Shown here piece after piece: positions 46,678 through 58,169 of a stretch of DNA of 64,000 nucleotides (position 1 is the first letter of the stretch; each line of letters begins with the position of its first letter). Below the pieces are notes generated by a model. That model had not been told where the DNA came from, ran no database searches, and saw nothing but the letters and a program-made list of their open reading frames with translations. Made by a program: the position numbers and the translations under genes. Source of the stretch: Prorocentrum cordatum (Eukaryota > Sar > Dinophyceae > Prorocentrales > Prorocentraceae). The stretch is taken from contig CAUYUJ010000714.1 in assembly GCA_963575745.1 (NCBI GenBank), positions 514,258-578,257 on the forward strand, read 5' to 3'.

Positions 46678-47868
46678 CATTCCTTCGACGCCACAGGGGG
46701 TGCGCTGGGGGTGGGGGCCCTGTGCGTTGTAGGCTCCCAGGGCGTGGCAGGCGTGGCATTTCCTCGACGCCACAGGGGGTGCGCTGGGGGTGGGGGCCCT
46801 ATGCGTGTAGGCTCCCAGGGCGTGGCCGTGGCATTTCCTCGGCGCCACAGGGGGTGCGCTGGGGGTGGGGGCCCTAAGGCTCCCAGGGCGTGGCAGGCGT
46901 GGCATTTCCTCGACGCCACAGGGGGTGCGCTGGGGGTGGGGGCCCTAGGCTGCGTTGTAGGCTCCTAGGGCGTGGCAGGCGTGGCATTTCCTCGACGCCA
47001 CAGGGGGTGCGCTGGGGTGGGGGGCCCTATGCGCTGCAGTGGCAGCGTGGCAGAACGCCACAGGGGCGCTGGGGGTGGGGGCCCTATGCGTGGTAGGCTC
47101 CCAGGGCGTGGCACGTGGCATTTCCTCGACGCCACAGGGGGTGCGCTGGGGGTGGGGGCCCTATGCGTTGTAGGCTCCTAGGGCGTGGCAGGCGTGGCAT
47201 TTCCTCGACGCCACAGGGGGTGCGCTGGGGTGGGGGCCCTATGCGTTGTAGGCTCCCAGGGCGTGGCAGGCGTGGCATTCCTCGTGCGCTCGACTATGGT
47301 TGAGGCCCTATAGGCTCCCAGGGCGTGGCAGGCGGGCGTGGCAGGCGTGGCATTTCCTCGACGCCACAGGGGGTGCGCTGGGGGTGGGGGCCCTATGCGT
47401 TGTAGGCTCCCAGGGCGTGGCAGGCGTGGCATTTCCTCGACGCCACAGGGGGTGCGCTGGGGGTGGGGGCCCTATGCGTTGTAGGCTCCCAGGGCGTGGC
47501 AGGCGTGGCATTTCCTCGACGCCACAGGGGGTGCGCTGGGGGTGGGGGCCCTATGCGTTGTAGGCTCCCAGGGCGTGGCAAGCGTGGCATTTCCTCGACG
47601 CCACAGGGGGTGCGCTGGGGGTGGGGGCCCTATGCGTTGTAGGCTCCTGGGGCGTGGCAGGCGTGGCATTTCCTCGGCGCCACATGGGGTGCGCTGGGAA
47701 GTGGGGGCCCTATGCGTTGTAGGCTCCCAGGGCGTGGCAGGCGTGGCATTCCTTCGACGCCACAGGGGGTGCGCTGGGGGTGGGGGCCCTATGCGTTGTA
47801 GGCTCCCAAGGCGTGGCAGGCGTGGCATTCCTTCGACGCCACAGGGGGTGCGCTGGGGGTGGGAGCTC
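46678..47868. repeat. 79-bp GC-rich minisatellite, about 15 units
   Basis: Unit landmarks: TTCCTCGACGCCACAGGGGG, TGCGCTGGGGGTGGGGGCCC, GTAGGCTCCCAGGGCGTGG, CAGGCGTGGC. Spacing is exactly 79 bp between 47351, 47430, 47509 and 47588. Edge units are deleted or rearranged. No unique spacers. Confidence 0.95.
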
Positions 47869-48079
47869 GTATCTTGTCAAGAACTGTAAACACCTTGGCT
47901 CAAGCCGGCTCGGCGCGCCTGCGCTCTCACGCAGGCGCGCTCCTGTAGTCCTACTTCAGAGCACCGCCCGACCTGCGCGGCAGCCATGCCTCCCAAAATC
48001 GCCGAGGACGCGCTGCCACCTCCATGTTTGGCGATGAAGACTGCAATGGTTCAAATGGGCGGCGAGGTTAGCGTGGAGA

Positions 48080-48500
48080 CCTCCCGCGGAAGCACGGGTT
48101 GGTCCCTGAGCGCGGCCGCTATCCGTGACGGTCGTCCAGGGCACAACAGGCGTAGCGTTTTCTCGACACCACAGGGGGTGCGCACGGGGTGTCCCTGAGC
48201 GAGGCGGCTACCCGTGACGCTCGTCCAAGGCACAGCAGGCGTGGCGTTTTCTCGGCACCACAAGGGGTGCGCACGGGGTGGTCCCTGAGCGCGGCCGCTA
48301 TCCGTGACTGTCGTCCAGGGCACAGCAGGCGTGGCGTTTTATTGACACCATAAGGGGTGCGCACGGGGTGGTCCCTGAGCGCGCCCGCTACCCGTGACGG
48401 TCGTCCAGGCCGCAGCAGGCGTGGCGTTTTCTCGACACCACAAAGGGTGCGCACGGGGTGGTCCCTGAGCGCGGCCGCTATCCGTGACGGTCGTCCTTGC
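48080..48500. repeat. 90-bp minisatellite, about 4.5 units
   Basis: CGCACGGGGTG recurs at 48181, 48270, 48360 and 48450. Units contain GTCCCTGAGCGCGGCCGCTA and AGGCGTGGCGTTTTCTCGAC. They share AGGCGTGGC and CGACRCCACA-GGGGTGCGC with the 79-bp array. Confidence 0.92.
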
Positions 48501-48599
48501 GGTATCGGCGGGGCAACGGCCACCAACATCATTCTCCCATGCTTCACTTCAGCTATCTTTACCCCAGCCATAATATAAGTATGTGGGGTTCCTCGGTAG

Positions 48600-48960
48600 C
48601 GTAATTTTCCCTTGGGTTTTGAAAGATTTTGGCATTTGCTTCTTTTCGGCCTTCCGACGGCCCGAGACGGCCCAAGAGCTCCGAAAGATCGCTCAAGGGG
48701 CCTCCAGGACGGCCCAAGGGCCCCCAAGACGGCCCCAAGAGGGCCCCCAGACGACCCAAGAGGCCTTCAAGTCAGCCCAGAGAGACCTCCAAGACGGCTT
48801 CCGACGGAATCGGACGTGCCAGGAATGCTTTGAGACGGCCAAAGAAGCCCCCGAGAAGCACCCAAAGGCCCCCAACAGGCCCAAAGAGGCCCCCAAGATG
48901 CCTCCAAGATGCTCCCAAGAAGCTCACAGGAGGCCCCAAGAGTGCTCCCAGAGGCTCCCG
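48600..48960. repeat. CCAAGA-GGCC complex satellite, block 5
   Basis: Opens with the TTTTCCCTTGGGTTTTGAAAG insert and TTCTTTTCGGCCTTCCGACGG, then CCAAGA-type words. Confidence 0.78.
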
Positions 48961-48964
48961 AGAT

Positions 48965-49165
48965 GCCCCCCTCCTCCTCCTCCTCCTCCTCCTCCTCCTC
49001 CTCCTCCTCCTCCTCCTCCTCCTCCTCCTCCTCCTCCTCCTCCTCCTCCTCCTCCTCCTCCTCCCTCTCCTCCTCTCCTCCTCCTTCTGCCCTCCCTCCT
49101 CCTCCTCCTCCTCCTCCTCCTCCTCCTCCTCCTCCTTCTCCTCACCCTCCTCCTCCCCGCCATCC
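48965..49165. repeat. CCT microsatellite
   Basis: Long CCT run with TCT/CCC interruptions. Confidence 0.95.
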
Positions 49166-49169
49166 TCCC

Positions 49170-49430
49170 CCAAGTGTTCCTCGAATGGTTTCCACAACGG
49201 TTGGGGGAACACATGGTCCGATAGCTTGGCCGAGCTTTTGCCACATCGATCGGACACATGGGCGACTTCAAACCTCTTGCTACCCCACGCGTTCCCCGAA
49301 GGCTTTCCGAACCAACTCGGGGAACAACTGGCCCGACAGCCTGGCCAAGCTCTAGCCCAGCAGTCGGCCACATAGGTGCTTCCACAAGGGCAGGGGGCGG
49401 CGGTGATTCGCCGTAGGCGTCTTTGATAAC
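49170..49430. repeat. Diverged satellite cassette 4 (partly doubled)
   Basis: Two GTTCC-CGAA hairpin regions (about 49175 and 49290), GGTCCGATAGCTTGGC, and a GGGGGCGGCGGTGATTCGCC end. Confidence 0.72.
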
Positions 49431-49788
49431 TTCCACCATCCTCGCAAGCTCTGACTCCTTCTGGGGGTCGGAGGAATGGCGTAAGTCACTTCAAGAACAA
49501 AAGATCTGTCCTTTTGGGGGCCATGATGTCTGGGATATGTCCTGTCCCGGTCATGATATTCACACACCCGCCCAGTACCCGCCCAGTCCGCAAACCCCTC
49601 CCCGCCAAGTGTTTTGCGGGTCAGAACTCGGGCCTTAAGCGGCTGTTCGGGACGATCGGGGCACCCCTGTCGACGAGGCGCAGCTGCTGGAAACCATCCT
49701 GGGGCACAAAGACCACAGCAAAGAAACGACGAGCAACTTCCTCCCCCGCTCCCCGTCCCCTAGGACGACGAAGACGTCCTCACCCCCT
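49431..49788. other. No gene seen
   Basis: Mixed unique sequence without domain. Confidence 0.4.
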
Positions 49789-49793
49789 GTTGT

Positions 49794-49964
49794 TCGGGGA
49801 TGGACAGACCTCCCTTTAGTAAAACGTGGTTTAGTGAAAACGACTTCGGGCCCACACCTGGCGGGCGCAAGCCAGGAAAATAACGGCCGCGGCGCCCTCT
49901 CGAGAACCGAAAACGGACAATTCACCAATCGACGTGTCAGGGTAGGAGGTCTGTCCACCTCCGA
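49794..49964. mobile_element. TCGGGGATGG family MITE, copy 3 (171 bp)
   Basis: Flanking duplication GTTGT (49789-49793, 49965-49969). Right end has CACCTCCGA, so its terminal repeat has one mismatch. Otherwise like 5120-5290. Confidence 0.92.
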
Positions 49965-50157
49965 GTTGTACACCCTCGATGCAGGAATGGGGGGGGGGGG
50001 GGGGGGCAAGCTGAGGAGCCGTCGGCTGGGCAGAGCAGCCACGGCCCCACGGCCAAGCCCGAAGGGCGACACCGCGGTGGGGCAGCCTGCCAGTGGCCAC
50101 CCGCACCACCTCCCCCGCCGGGAGCGCCGGCGGGGGAGGTGGTGCCGACGGCCGGCC

Positions 50158-50277
50158 CTCGGCGCCGGAGGCGGCTATGTGTCGAGGAACGGGCACCTCG
50201 GTGGGGCCGAAACCAGCTACATGCAGCAATTTTCGTAACCCCCCCTTTCCCACCCCCCCCTTTCGCCCGACCCGAAG
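50158..50277. mobile_element. TCGGG-GGCGAAAGG family MITE, right part
   Basis: Matches 4730-4842 (CGGCGCCGGAGGCG, GGGGCCGAAACCAGCT, TTTCGTAACCCCCC, CTTTCGCC). The left end and target duplication were not found. Confidence 0.65.
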
Positions 50278-50710
50278 TTCGCGCATCTAGATGCTTGAGA
50301 CTAGCGCTTCTGGCGATTTCCTTTCGATTGCTGTGCCGAACCGCTCTGTAGCTCCTCTGCAGCTCGAGTTATCTCAGGAAGGTCATCATCATCTCTTAAA
50401 ACAAGTAGCAGAGTACGAATCGTTGGTCGGACCCGGCTCTGGTAGCAGACCGAGTTCGGGCATCTAGATACTCGAGACTAGCGCGTGCCTGCGCACGGCT
50501 AGCCACCGCTCCGGGCCAGGCCCCGCCTGGGCTCGGGGCCAGGGCGCTCGCCCTCCTGGCCTGGCCAGGGCTGCACCGTGCGCCGCTCCTGGGCCCAGGC
50601 TGCGCCTGGCCCCGGGCGGTGGCTGTGCACAGGTCTCGACGCCCATCGCCGAAGCACCCAGGCCTCCCTCGCGTCGTGAACGAAACCATCAGGTGCACAA
50701 ATTCTGCCAC
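50278..50710. other. No gene seen
   Basis: CATCTAGAT-CT-GAGACTAGCGC occurs twice (50283 and 50461). Otherwise unique GC-rich sequence. Confidence 0.4.
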
Positions 50711-50838
50711 TGGCCATCGCTCGGACGTCCATTCCCTGGTTTTTGTTCGGTATCGTGCGTGGCTTTTCCCCCGAATGATCCAGGATGCTCCTCGATGGTC
50801 CTCGCCGAAAGAAAAATGCACACGTCCGAGCGATGCCA
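50711..50838. repeat. 127-bp dispersed inverted-repeat element, copy 3
   Basis: Ends TGGCCATCGCTCGGACGT and ACGTCCGAGCGATGCCA. Best-preserved inverted ends of the three copies. Confidence 0.75.
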
Positions 50839-51652
50839 AGGCCATATCCGGCCTCTGCCGGGGCCTCGGGGTCGGCGGGAGGCTGCTCGGGCTGCACCGC
50901 GGGCGTCGGGGAAGGGGCCCCGGGCCTCCCATGCCTTGTTCGTTGCGCTCGTGTTCAGTCCCGATCACCTCCCAGGGGCCTTCGCCGTGCTTACCAGCCT
51001 GGCACATATCCCTATCCCTATGTTGGGCATCGCCTCATCACGATGGCGATCTTAGGGATTTCCTCCGTTTCGGAGTGTGTATCCCTAAGATTGTCATCTC
51101 CTTTTCGCGTGTCAATCTTAGGGATGGGGATAGGTTCGAGGCTGGTGACGTGCGGATTCCGGGACGCGACCGCGCGGATAAGTAACGCGGTCGCATGGGC
51201 ACGTCCCGAGCGGGACCTCCGCAGCCAAAGCGCCCCGTATCCACGGGGTCGCGGCCCAGGGGCCCAGCTCGCGAGGTCGTGGATGCGGAGGTTCTGTCCG
51301 CCCGCAGCTGCGCTTCGCCCCAGATCACTTCTGAAAGGGCCCCAGGGCACACAAGTAAATACACACAAATAAAAAGGTTCCCCCTATTTTCCAATATTTT
51401 CTGGGTTTCTGTCTTCCCCCCCACTTCCCATATTTTCCCATATTTTCTGGGGAATCGACGATTAATTGTGTCTGTGTGTTTTTTCCCCTCCTGACCAGAG
51501 CCCGAGACGCGGCACCCGTGGGCGCCGGGAGCGCCGCGCCGATGTTTTGCACGAAGCGCTTGAAGTGCGCGGGCCCAGATCACGAGCACGAGACACGACG
51601 CGCCGGAGCCCCTGGACACGTGAAAACGACGCGAAGATCGGGACAAAATCGG
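50839..51652. other. No gene; small inverted words
   Basis: ATCTTAGGGAT / ATCCCTAAGAT words occur in both orientations at 51050-51125, and TATTTTC words at 51376-51450. No coding domain. Confidence 0.45.
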
Positions 51653-51781
51653 ATCGGGATAACTCGAAATCTCAGAGAATCAGGGGTTTGGAGGATGTAT
51701 TGGGCGCCGCGGCCGCTCCAGAGCGTTCCGGAACGCTCTGAGAGCGCTCCGGAACGCTCTGGAGCGATTTATCCCGATCCT
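51653..51781. repeat. Nested palindrome
   Basis: The central 51 bp (51714-51764) is a near-perfect palindrome containing AGAGCGTTCCGGAACGCTCT and a second GCTCCGGAACGCTC. Outer inverted words GGATCGGGATAA flank it. Confidence 0.8.
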
Positions 51782-51914
51782 CGCCCTGTTTTACACGTCG
51801 GTTCCCCTTCGGGCCAGGGGTTGATAATCCGCCGGCCCCGCGGGGGGCGGGGGCGTGCGCACGTAGTGGAGCGCGCGCGCTTGCGGGCGGGGCGAGGCGA
51901 GGGTCTCCCGTTCT
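51782..51914. other. GC-rich spacer
   Basis: No gene. Confidence 0.4.
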
Positions 51915-52120
51915 CCTTCTCCTCTTCCTCCTCCTCCTCCTCCTCCTCCTCCTCCTCCTCCTCCTCTTCCTCCTCCCTTTCCTCCGCTTCCGCCCTTTCC
52001 TCCTCCTCCTCCTCCTCCTGCTCTTCCTCCTGCCCCTCCTCCTCCTCCTCCTCCTCCTCCTCCTCCTCCTCCTCCTCCTCCTCTTCCTCCTCCTCCTCCT
52101 CCTTTGTTTCCCCCCCCTCC
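51915..52120. repeat. CCT microsatellite
   Basis: CCT runs with CTT interruptions. Confidence 0.95.
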
Positions 52121-55100
52121 TCCATCCGTTTTACTCATATCACCTCCTCAAGTTAATTCCCCACCCGACAACTTGATTTAAAAAGCAAAGGTTCCCGACC
52201 CGCCTCGCATCCTGCATGTCGCGGCCACCAGGCCCAACCTGCGCGGGTTACCAACGCATCCCGCCTCGTGTCTTTGACGCAGGATGATTGCACACCGCGG
52301 CTGCCAAACCCACAGTGCGCCGGCGTTCTGCGGGTGTTCTGTCTTGCGTTCTTGGGTGCGTCGCGCGAAGGGAAGGCTAGCTGTTTTGTGTTCCTTGTCT
52401 CTCTGGGCGCCCGGCCTGTGCCAGTCTCCAGGACCTCTGGGGGCCTCTGTGGACGTCTGGGGACATCCAGGGGCCCTCGCGCCCCTTTGGGGCAGAAGCG
52501 GGGGCGACTGATCGGACATCGGGAGCCCTGCGTTGTGCCGCCTGGTTAATCGAATCGGGAACGGCTGCCCTGCTTGAAATTGGCTGCGCCGTGAACTACC
52601 AGAAATGCCAGAAGAAACCCGAAGGCCCGCCGAACACGCGGACCCCTTCCCCTTGTCAAAACCTGAATGGCCCCTACTAGCAAGTTTCGACTGTAACGGT
52701 AAGTGGCCAGGCGTGCGGGGTCCAGCTGGGGAGCGCATGACAATATGATATGATCTGTCATTCGCGGAGGCGGCGCTAACGTGCTACGGGCCGCGCTGGA
52801 CGATGGGCGCGCACTGGCAGTCGGAAAAAAGGGCGACCGCAAATGAGGAACTTGGGCCGGGGGCCTCAGGCGGAGAAAACTTGCGCCGAGAGCAGCGCGT
52901 AGGCAACCTCAGGCACCAGGGGCTGGTGAAGTCACAAGTTGCGCGGGGCGATGCGAGTTGCCGCGGGCGGGGGAAATCCAAGGGCCCATGGGGAAACGCG
53001 ACCGTCATCGCATGGGCGGCGGACGGAATTCCATTGTGGATGCCGGGTGTCAGGTCGTCTTCGGGGAGGGCGTGGCGCACCTGGGCGTGGCGGACCAGGG
53101 GTAGCCAGGGATTGCCTGTGCGGAGACCCGCCGCGACTTCTCAGGTCATGCAATGAGGCCCGAGAACCGAAACCCCTCCTCAGACTCCCGAGCCGGCTCA
53201 GAGAGCTCCAAAACACCAACCAGATCCGATCCGTCCGCCGCGGGGGACAATGATTGATCAGCGCGCGCGGCATGATCGCGCGGTGCCTCACGTGCGAATC
53301 GTTGACGGCGCGCGACGCCAACGCATTGAGCAAGGTCGTGGCGCGCGCTTGAGCAAGGTCGTTGCGCGCGCGCTGTCGGTGATAATACCTCGCAGTGCTC
53401 TTGTGGGTGAACTCCAACAACCGCGTGCTGTGATGGCCCTGGCTGGTAATGCGACTCGAGCAAAATCCGGAGCGAACGGAATTGGAAGCGAAGGATTAGG
53501 GCCTCAGTAATGAGCGCGGGGAACAAATATGTCGAAACACTTCGACATATCCAATGCTTTACTAACTGAATGCGCACCTAACCGTACTGCTACTTCAGCT
53601 TGCACGGCATGCTCGAAAGCTGCCTGCGACGACGAACAACCGCGACAATTACCCCGTGACGCGCATGCTACCATAGCGGGTGACCCAGCTCCTGGATGCC
53701 AGCCCCCTAATCCTCGACCGCAACTTTTCCGGGCTATCAGCCAGCGTAATAAGCCGCCTCCGTCAGGTCTGGCCAGTCTGACCATCTCGCGCTCGATCCT
53801 ACCGTTCGGCCTCGCTGGCAGCCTCTAGCAACCAATGAATAGTTCAACTTACGTGGCAAGCCCTGCGTCGCGCACGTAGATGCAAATCCTCGGGTGGATC
53901 CTCGCGGGGCCTGTCGCCGCGCGCCGCGAGAAAGGCTCGATGGTGTAGCGCTCCGCGCCGACTGAATCCCGGCAGAAACGGCCATTTGCTATGTTCACGT
54001 GGAAGCTGCACGCGATGTGAATCATGACGTAGCCATAGTGCTCGCCACTACCGCATCTCATCATCTACCATCTGGTAGGGCTGTGCAAGGTGCGCGCGCA
54101 TGGCTGGCCTGCGCAACCTGCGGCGGAGTTAGCTTCCACGGATTGCCAGCCCCGTTCAAAGAAAAAACGGCGCTCATCCGTTGCTGCCATTGACCCTTGA
54201 TTTCGCGATCGAACGCAGCGTGGTGCTCATCCGCTTTCTCAGCGATGCTGCAAACGACCCCATCATAGCCGCCGCGGTCTAGGTAGACAATCCCCACCGC
54301 GAGGAAAGCGCGCGCCTCCTGTTTAACAGGTCTAAGACCTCGCGCTGCTTATACTTGCGGGGGCGATCTTAGAAGCCCAACAGACCTTCGATCGGCGCTG
54401 CAGTCCAAGTCGCAGGCCCAGCCTGCTGGAAGCGCCGAACATCGGGTGCCCCTTTGTTTGAAGCCAAGCCACGTCGACGAACGAACTTCAGCCCATCCCC
54501 ATCCGCCGTTGGACGCACTCTCGGTCCTGCACACGGCGACGCATAGTCACGCAGCTAAGATCTCGAAGCGTTGCCCATGATGCCACAATGCTCGGAGACC
54601 ATCTTCGCCCAGAAGGCCCTGACCTTTATCGTGTGCTTGACCCATGTGGCCGCCACTGCCTAACGCTGGCCAACATGACATAACTGTGGCCTCGTTGCGG
54701 GCGCGCGCCGACTGGCCTCCGCGCGCTTCGTGCGCGCGAGGCTTGCTCTGCCAAGGTGCGGGGGCGCTTGACCCCCCGCGATGCCACAACGGCGTGTTGA
54801 ACAATTTCGCCTCCAGCATTGTCGCCGCGAGGATCCGGGCGTGAGTTGACTCTAATTTTGGCTTGCCTTGCGCGCGGCCAACTTGGCACATTCCCAATCC
54901 AGGGGGCAGCGCGAACAGCCGACGTGAGGCGATCGAGGATATGGCTTAGGCTCGCAAGGCGCTCTCGTCCATATCCCCGAATCTCCGCTCATGACTGGCA
55001 CGCTCGCAGGCGCGTGGACAAGTAGATGTGCCGACTCATCCACTGCCAGCGGCTGCAACTACGACGCCAACATCACAGACGTCACAAAGCAATCGTGCAC

Positions 55101-55980
55101 ATTGTCATCTGCACTATGTTTCTGTCATGCGAGTGATTGTTGTCGGGGCTAGAAACGCGCGGCGCATTGCCCCAGTCGTGCCTGGCCACCAAAGCTGGCG
55201 CGCTGCATGTTCAGTCGCATCCGACTTTCCGTCGAATGGTCGTGTCATTGAGCTCTGCCCAGGTAGCGAGTGAGGGTGCAGAGCAACTCCTGACACTCCT
55301 CATCCCAATCAACGCTAGCCTGCAAATGCACAGGAACCGCTGCCACACCGCCCTTGCATCCACAAGCCACCTTGGCTGCGGCGCAACGCCAGGATGAGCG
55401 ACATCCGATTCAAGTCCTGGTGGGCTCACGATGGCGAGCATGTCTGGCGCAACTATAGCCGCGCCTGCAGATGAATGGTCCTTCGCAGCGCGGGGCGATC
55501 CCGATCTTTGACCGCATTCGCCAATGAAGGTGTTCCAGCAACGTCGGTGCGTATGTCTTGAACCAGAGCATTGGCCGATCGTGCTCCGTCTAACTATTGA
55601 AGAACCGGGCCAGAGCCGTCACCATTCATCGTGCTGACCAAGCCCTTCACCTTCAGGCCACTTTTACCCTTAAAGTTAAGAAATTAAGCCCGATCGCTGA
55701 CCCAGACTTGTTTTTCTTAGCCGCATCGGGCGCCAGAAGGGAGGAGGGGGCCGCGGCCCGCGAACTCGCCATCGTCGCGGCGCGCAGACTACTAGCTGCT
55801 GGGAAAACAGGGGGGGCCCTATCCCCGTGAGGTAGCAAACGTGGCGACCTCTGCTGGCCCTCCAGGGAATTCTCCCGACTGGGTCCCGCGCGCTGGGGCT
55901 GGGCCTGCACCCCGCGCCATGCGCGGGTCTCGTCAGTCGAGGGGCGCCCTCCTCCTCAGGGTCAGTTAGCGCACCGGTCG
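52121..55980. other. 3.9 kb without recognisable gene
   Basis: Non-repetitive sequence with short open frames on both strands, none over about 190 codons and none with a recognisable domain. A minus-strand frame at 54061-54297 has protein-like composition but no family match. Could hold decayed mobile elements or exons too short to recognise. Confidence 0.4.
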
Positions 55981-55985
55981 GCAAT

Positions 55986-56902
55986 TCAACCGATGCTCTC
56001 GAACCGCAAGCCGATGTTATGGTCGCTGGGGCAACAAGGCCTGCGCCGCTCTTTCGGCCATGGCCATCGCCTGCTCCCCCCGCGCCCCATGTGCGCAGCA
56101 CCTCGCCAGGCTTGGTCGCATCCAGGCCCGGCGCCGTGATAAGTGCCACCGTCGACTCGCGGACATTCTCTTGTGGAGGAACCGAGGCCTGCCAGCTTCA
56201 GGTGCTGGGCGCGCAGCTCCACGAGCTTGGTGCGCTTCTCCGGGATGGGGCTCTCCACGTTTTGAAGATCTGCTTACAATGACTCGATGTTGACCTTCTG
56301 CTGCTTGGACAGCTCCTGCTGCTTACTGATCTGCTTCTCAACGCTCTCAGTCTGCCTTGTGATGGCAAACCTCTGCGCCGTGGCTGGCTTCCTGCTGTTG
56401 ACCTTCGCGTGGAGGTGGGGCCTCTCCCAGGACAAAGTCTTGTGTAGCAGGGGCCATGCTTCGCCTTCGCATCTGGACGCCATGAGCTCTGCAGCTCGAG
56501 CCCTCGCGTGTTCTCATCATACTGCTGAGCCCCTGACTCAGCATTCTCACCAGGTTGTCAAGGCGTTCCCACAGCCATCGTGCCACCTTTAGGCCAGGAG
56601 AAAGCCTTGACCGGCAGCCTGGGCCGCCCGCAGCTCTGCAACCCTGGCCCAGGGAGTGTCGCCTCTGTCTCCGCCAGCTTTGTTTTGTTGTCTTTGTCTT
56701 TCGGGCGAATGCTGGAGCTTGAAGCACTGCGCCCGATCAGGCGTGTTGAAGAAACGCTATCTGGTGCGATCGTGCAGCACACAATACGTGCGGAGCCAAG
56801 TCCCTTCAGGCTGATGGCCAACAAGAAAAGCCATCCGCACAGGAGACTTGCCGGTGGTGCTTTCGTGCTGCCGACCTGCACGACGATATGGCTCGCTGTC
56901 AC
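55986..56902 (-). pseudogene. Possible decayed coiled-coil ORF (retroelement ORF1-like?)
   Basis: Three consecutive minus-strand frames look like pieces of one protein: a stretch with WERLDNLVRMLSQGL, then TRQTESVEKQISKQQELSKQQ ending in stops near 56274, then KRTKLVELRAQHLKLAGL. Charged heptad-like patterns suggest a coiled coil. Frames are broken by stops and shifts. Assignment to a retroelement is a guess from composition only. Confidence 0.25.
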
Positions 56903-56959
56903 CCAGCCGCTTTGACGATTTGTGACAGCACGCCCGTGCCTGAACCAAAACGGCTAGGA

Positions 56960-57055
56960 CGAGGAAGAGGAGGAGTAGGAGTAGGAGGAGTAGGAGGAGT
57001 AGGAGGAGGAGGAGGAGGAGGAGGAGGAGGAAGAGGAGGAGGAGGAGGAAGGATA
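56960..57055. repeat. GGA/AGG microsatellite
   Basis: AGGAGTAGG then AGG runs, followed by GGGTGG to 57115. Confidence 0.93.
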
Positions 57056-57115
57056 ATGAAGAGGAGAACGGAGTAAGGGAACGGAGGATGCATGGGTGGG
57101 TGGGTGGAGGGAGGG

Positions 57116-57460
57116 GGGACTGATGGTACCAATTCATTCGGATGTAGGGCTAGGGGGTCAGCCTCAAGTGCTAGGCATCCGTGAGAGACCCCTGTGTAGA
57201 CACGGACGCAGAAGCCCGTGAGACCTGTTCGCGGTGCCGCGTCAGCGAGGGACCCCCCCCGCCCATGGTTGAGGGGGGGTGAAGCGCACTTGAGGAAACC
57301 TGGGCGGAGTGAACGGCGGCAGCCCTGTGCAGCTCGGGCGCGTGGCAGGCGCGGGCGGCGTGGCGGCGACGCCGTCAGCTGGCACGCCAAGCCATCCTGG
57401 CGGCTCTCCGGGCTGCCCCGGGCGGAATGCCGCCCCCCCAGGTCGGCCACACCGCTCATC
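57116..57460. other. No gene seen
   Basis: Unique GC-rich spacer between two pyrimidine/purine tracts. Confidence 0.4.
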
Positions 57461-57895
57461 TGTCCTCCTGCTCCCTCCTCCTCACTCCTCCCTCCTCCTT
57501 CCACCCTCCTCCTCTTTCTCCTCCGTTTTCCCTCCTCCTCGGTTAGCTCATGTCTTCACTCATCCTCTTTCTCCTCCTCCTCCTTGTTCTCCTCCTTTCG
57601 CCCCCTCCCGTCCTCCCCGTCCCCTCCCGTTCCTCCCAATATTCGCTCCCCTCCCCCTCCCCCCCTCTCTCCCCCTTTCTCCGCTCCCTCCCCCTCTCTC
57701 CCCCCCTCTCCCACTCCCTCCCCCTCTCCCCCCACCCGCCCACCGCACCACCACCCAAACCCCTACCCTGTGTGCCTCCTCCTTTTCCTCCTTCCTCCTC
57801 CTCCTCCTCCTCCTCCTCCTCCTCTCCTCCTCCTCCCCTTCGCCTCCTCCTCCTCCTCCTCCTCCTCCTCCTCCTCCTCCTCCTCCTCATTTCAA
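57460..57895. repeat. Pyrimidine-rich CCT/CCCCT low-complexity tract
   Basis: CTCCT, CCCCTC and finally pure CCT repeats. Confidence 0.93.
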
Positions 57896-58130
57896 TTCTT
57901 GATTTACAAAGCCACGCTGGTTCGTAAAATGATGAAACAGAGCCTGCGCGATGGCAACCATGGCCGCCGATCGGCTAAAACGGAACCTTTTTCATAAGAA
58001 AACGCACAAACATATCGAAAGCTGAACTACCGTGTCTGAGCATCACAAGTGGAGGCTCCTGCTTATGGGAGGTTTCTGCTTTCGATGTCTGGCCCTCCGC
58101 TGGAAAATTGAAAACATCGGGGAGTTGCAT

Positions 58131-58150
58131 TCCGTAGCCATTGGCTCGAG
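58131..58150 (+). other. Degenerate relic of the dinoflagellate spliced leader
   Basis: Reads CCGTAGCCA then TTGGCTCGAG. The conserved 22-nt dinoflagellate leader differs only by two extra T in the middle and one A for G near the end. A second run TTTTTTGGCTTCGAATG follows at about 58157, as if a truncated second leader were present. Such relics mark genomic insertion of a trans-spliced mRNA copy. No intact frame follows. Confidence 0.5.
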
Positions 58151-58169
58151 TTGGCGTTTTTTGGCTTCG

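Noticed and set aside
46678-47868. CRISPR-like regular array
   Set aside because: Units are contiguous 79-bp tandem repeats without unique spacers; a minisatellite in a eukaryotic context.
48772-49371. Glu/Arg-rich frames at 49 kb and similar at 52, 57 and 61 kb
   Set aside because: Antisense of CCT microsatellites.
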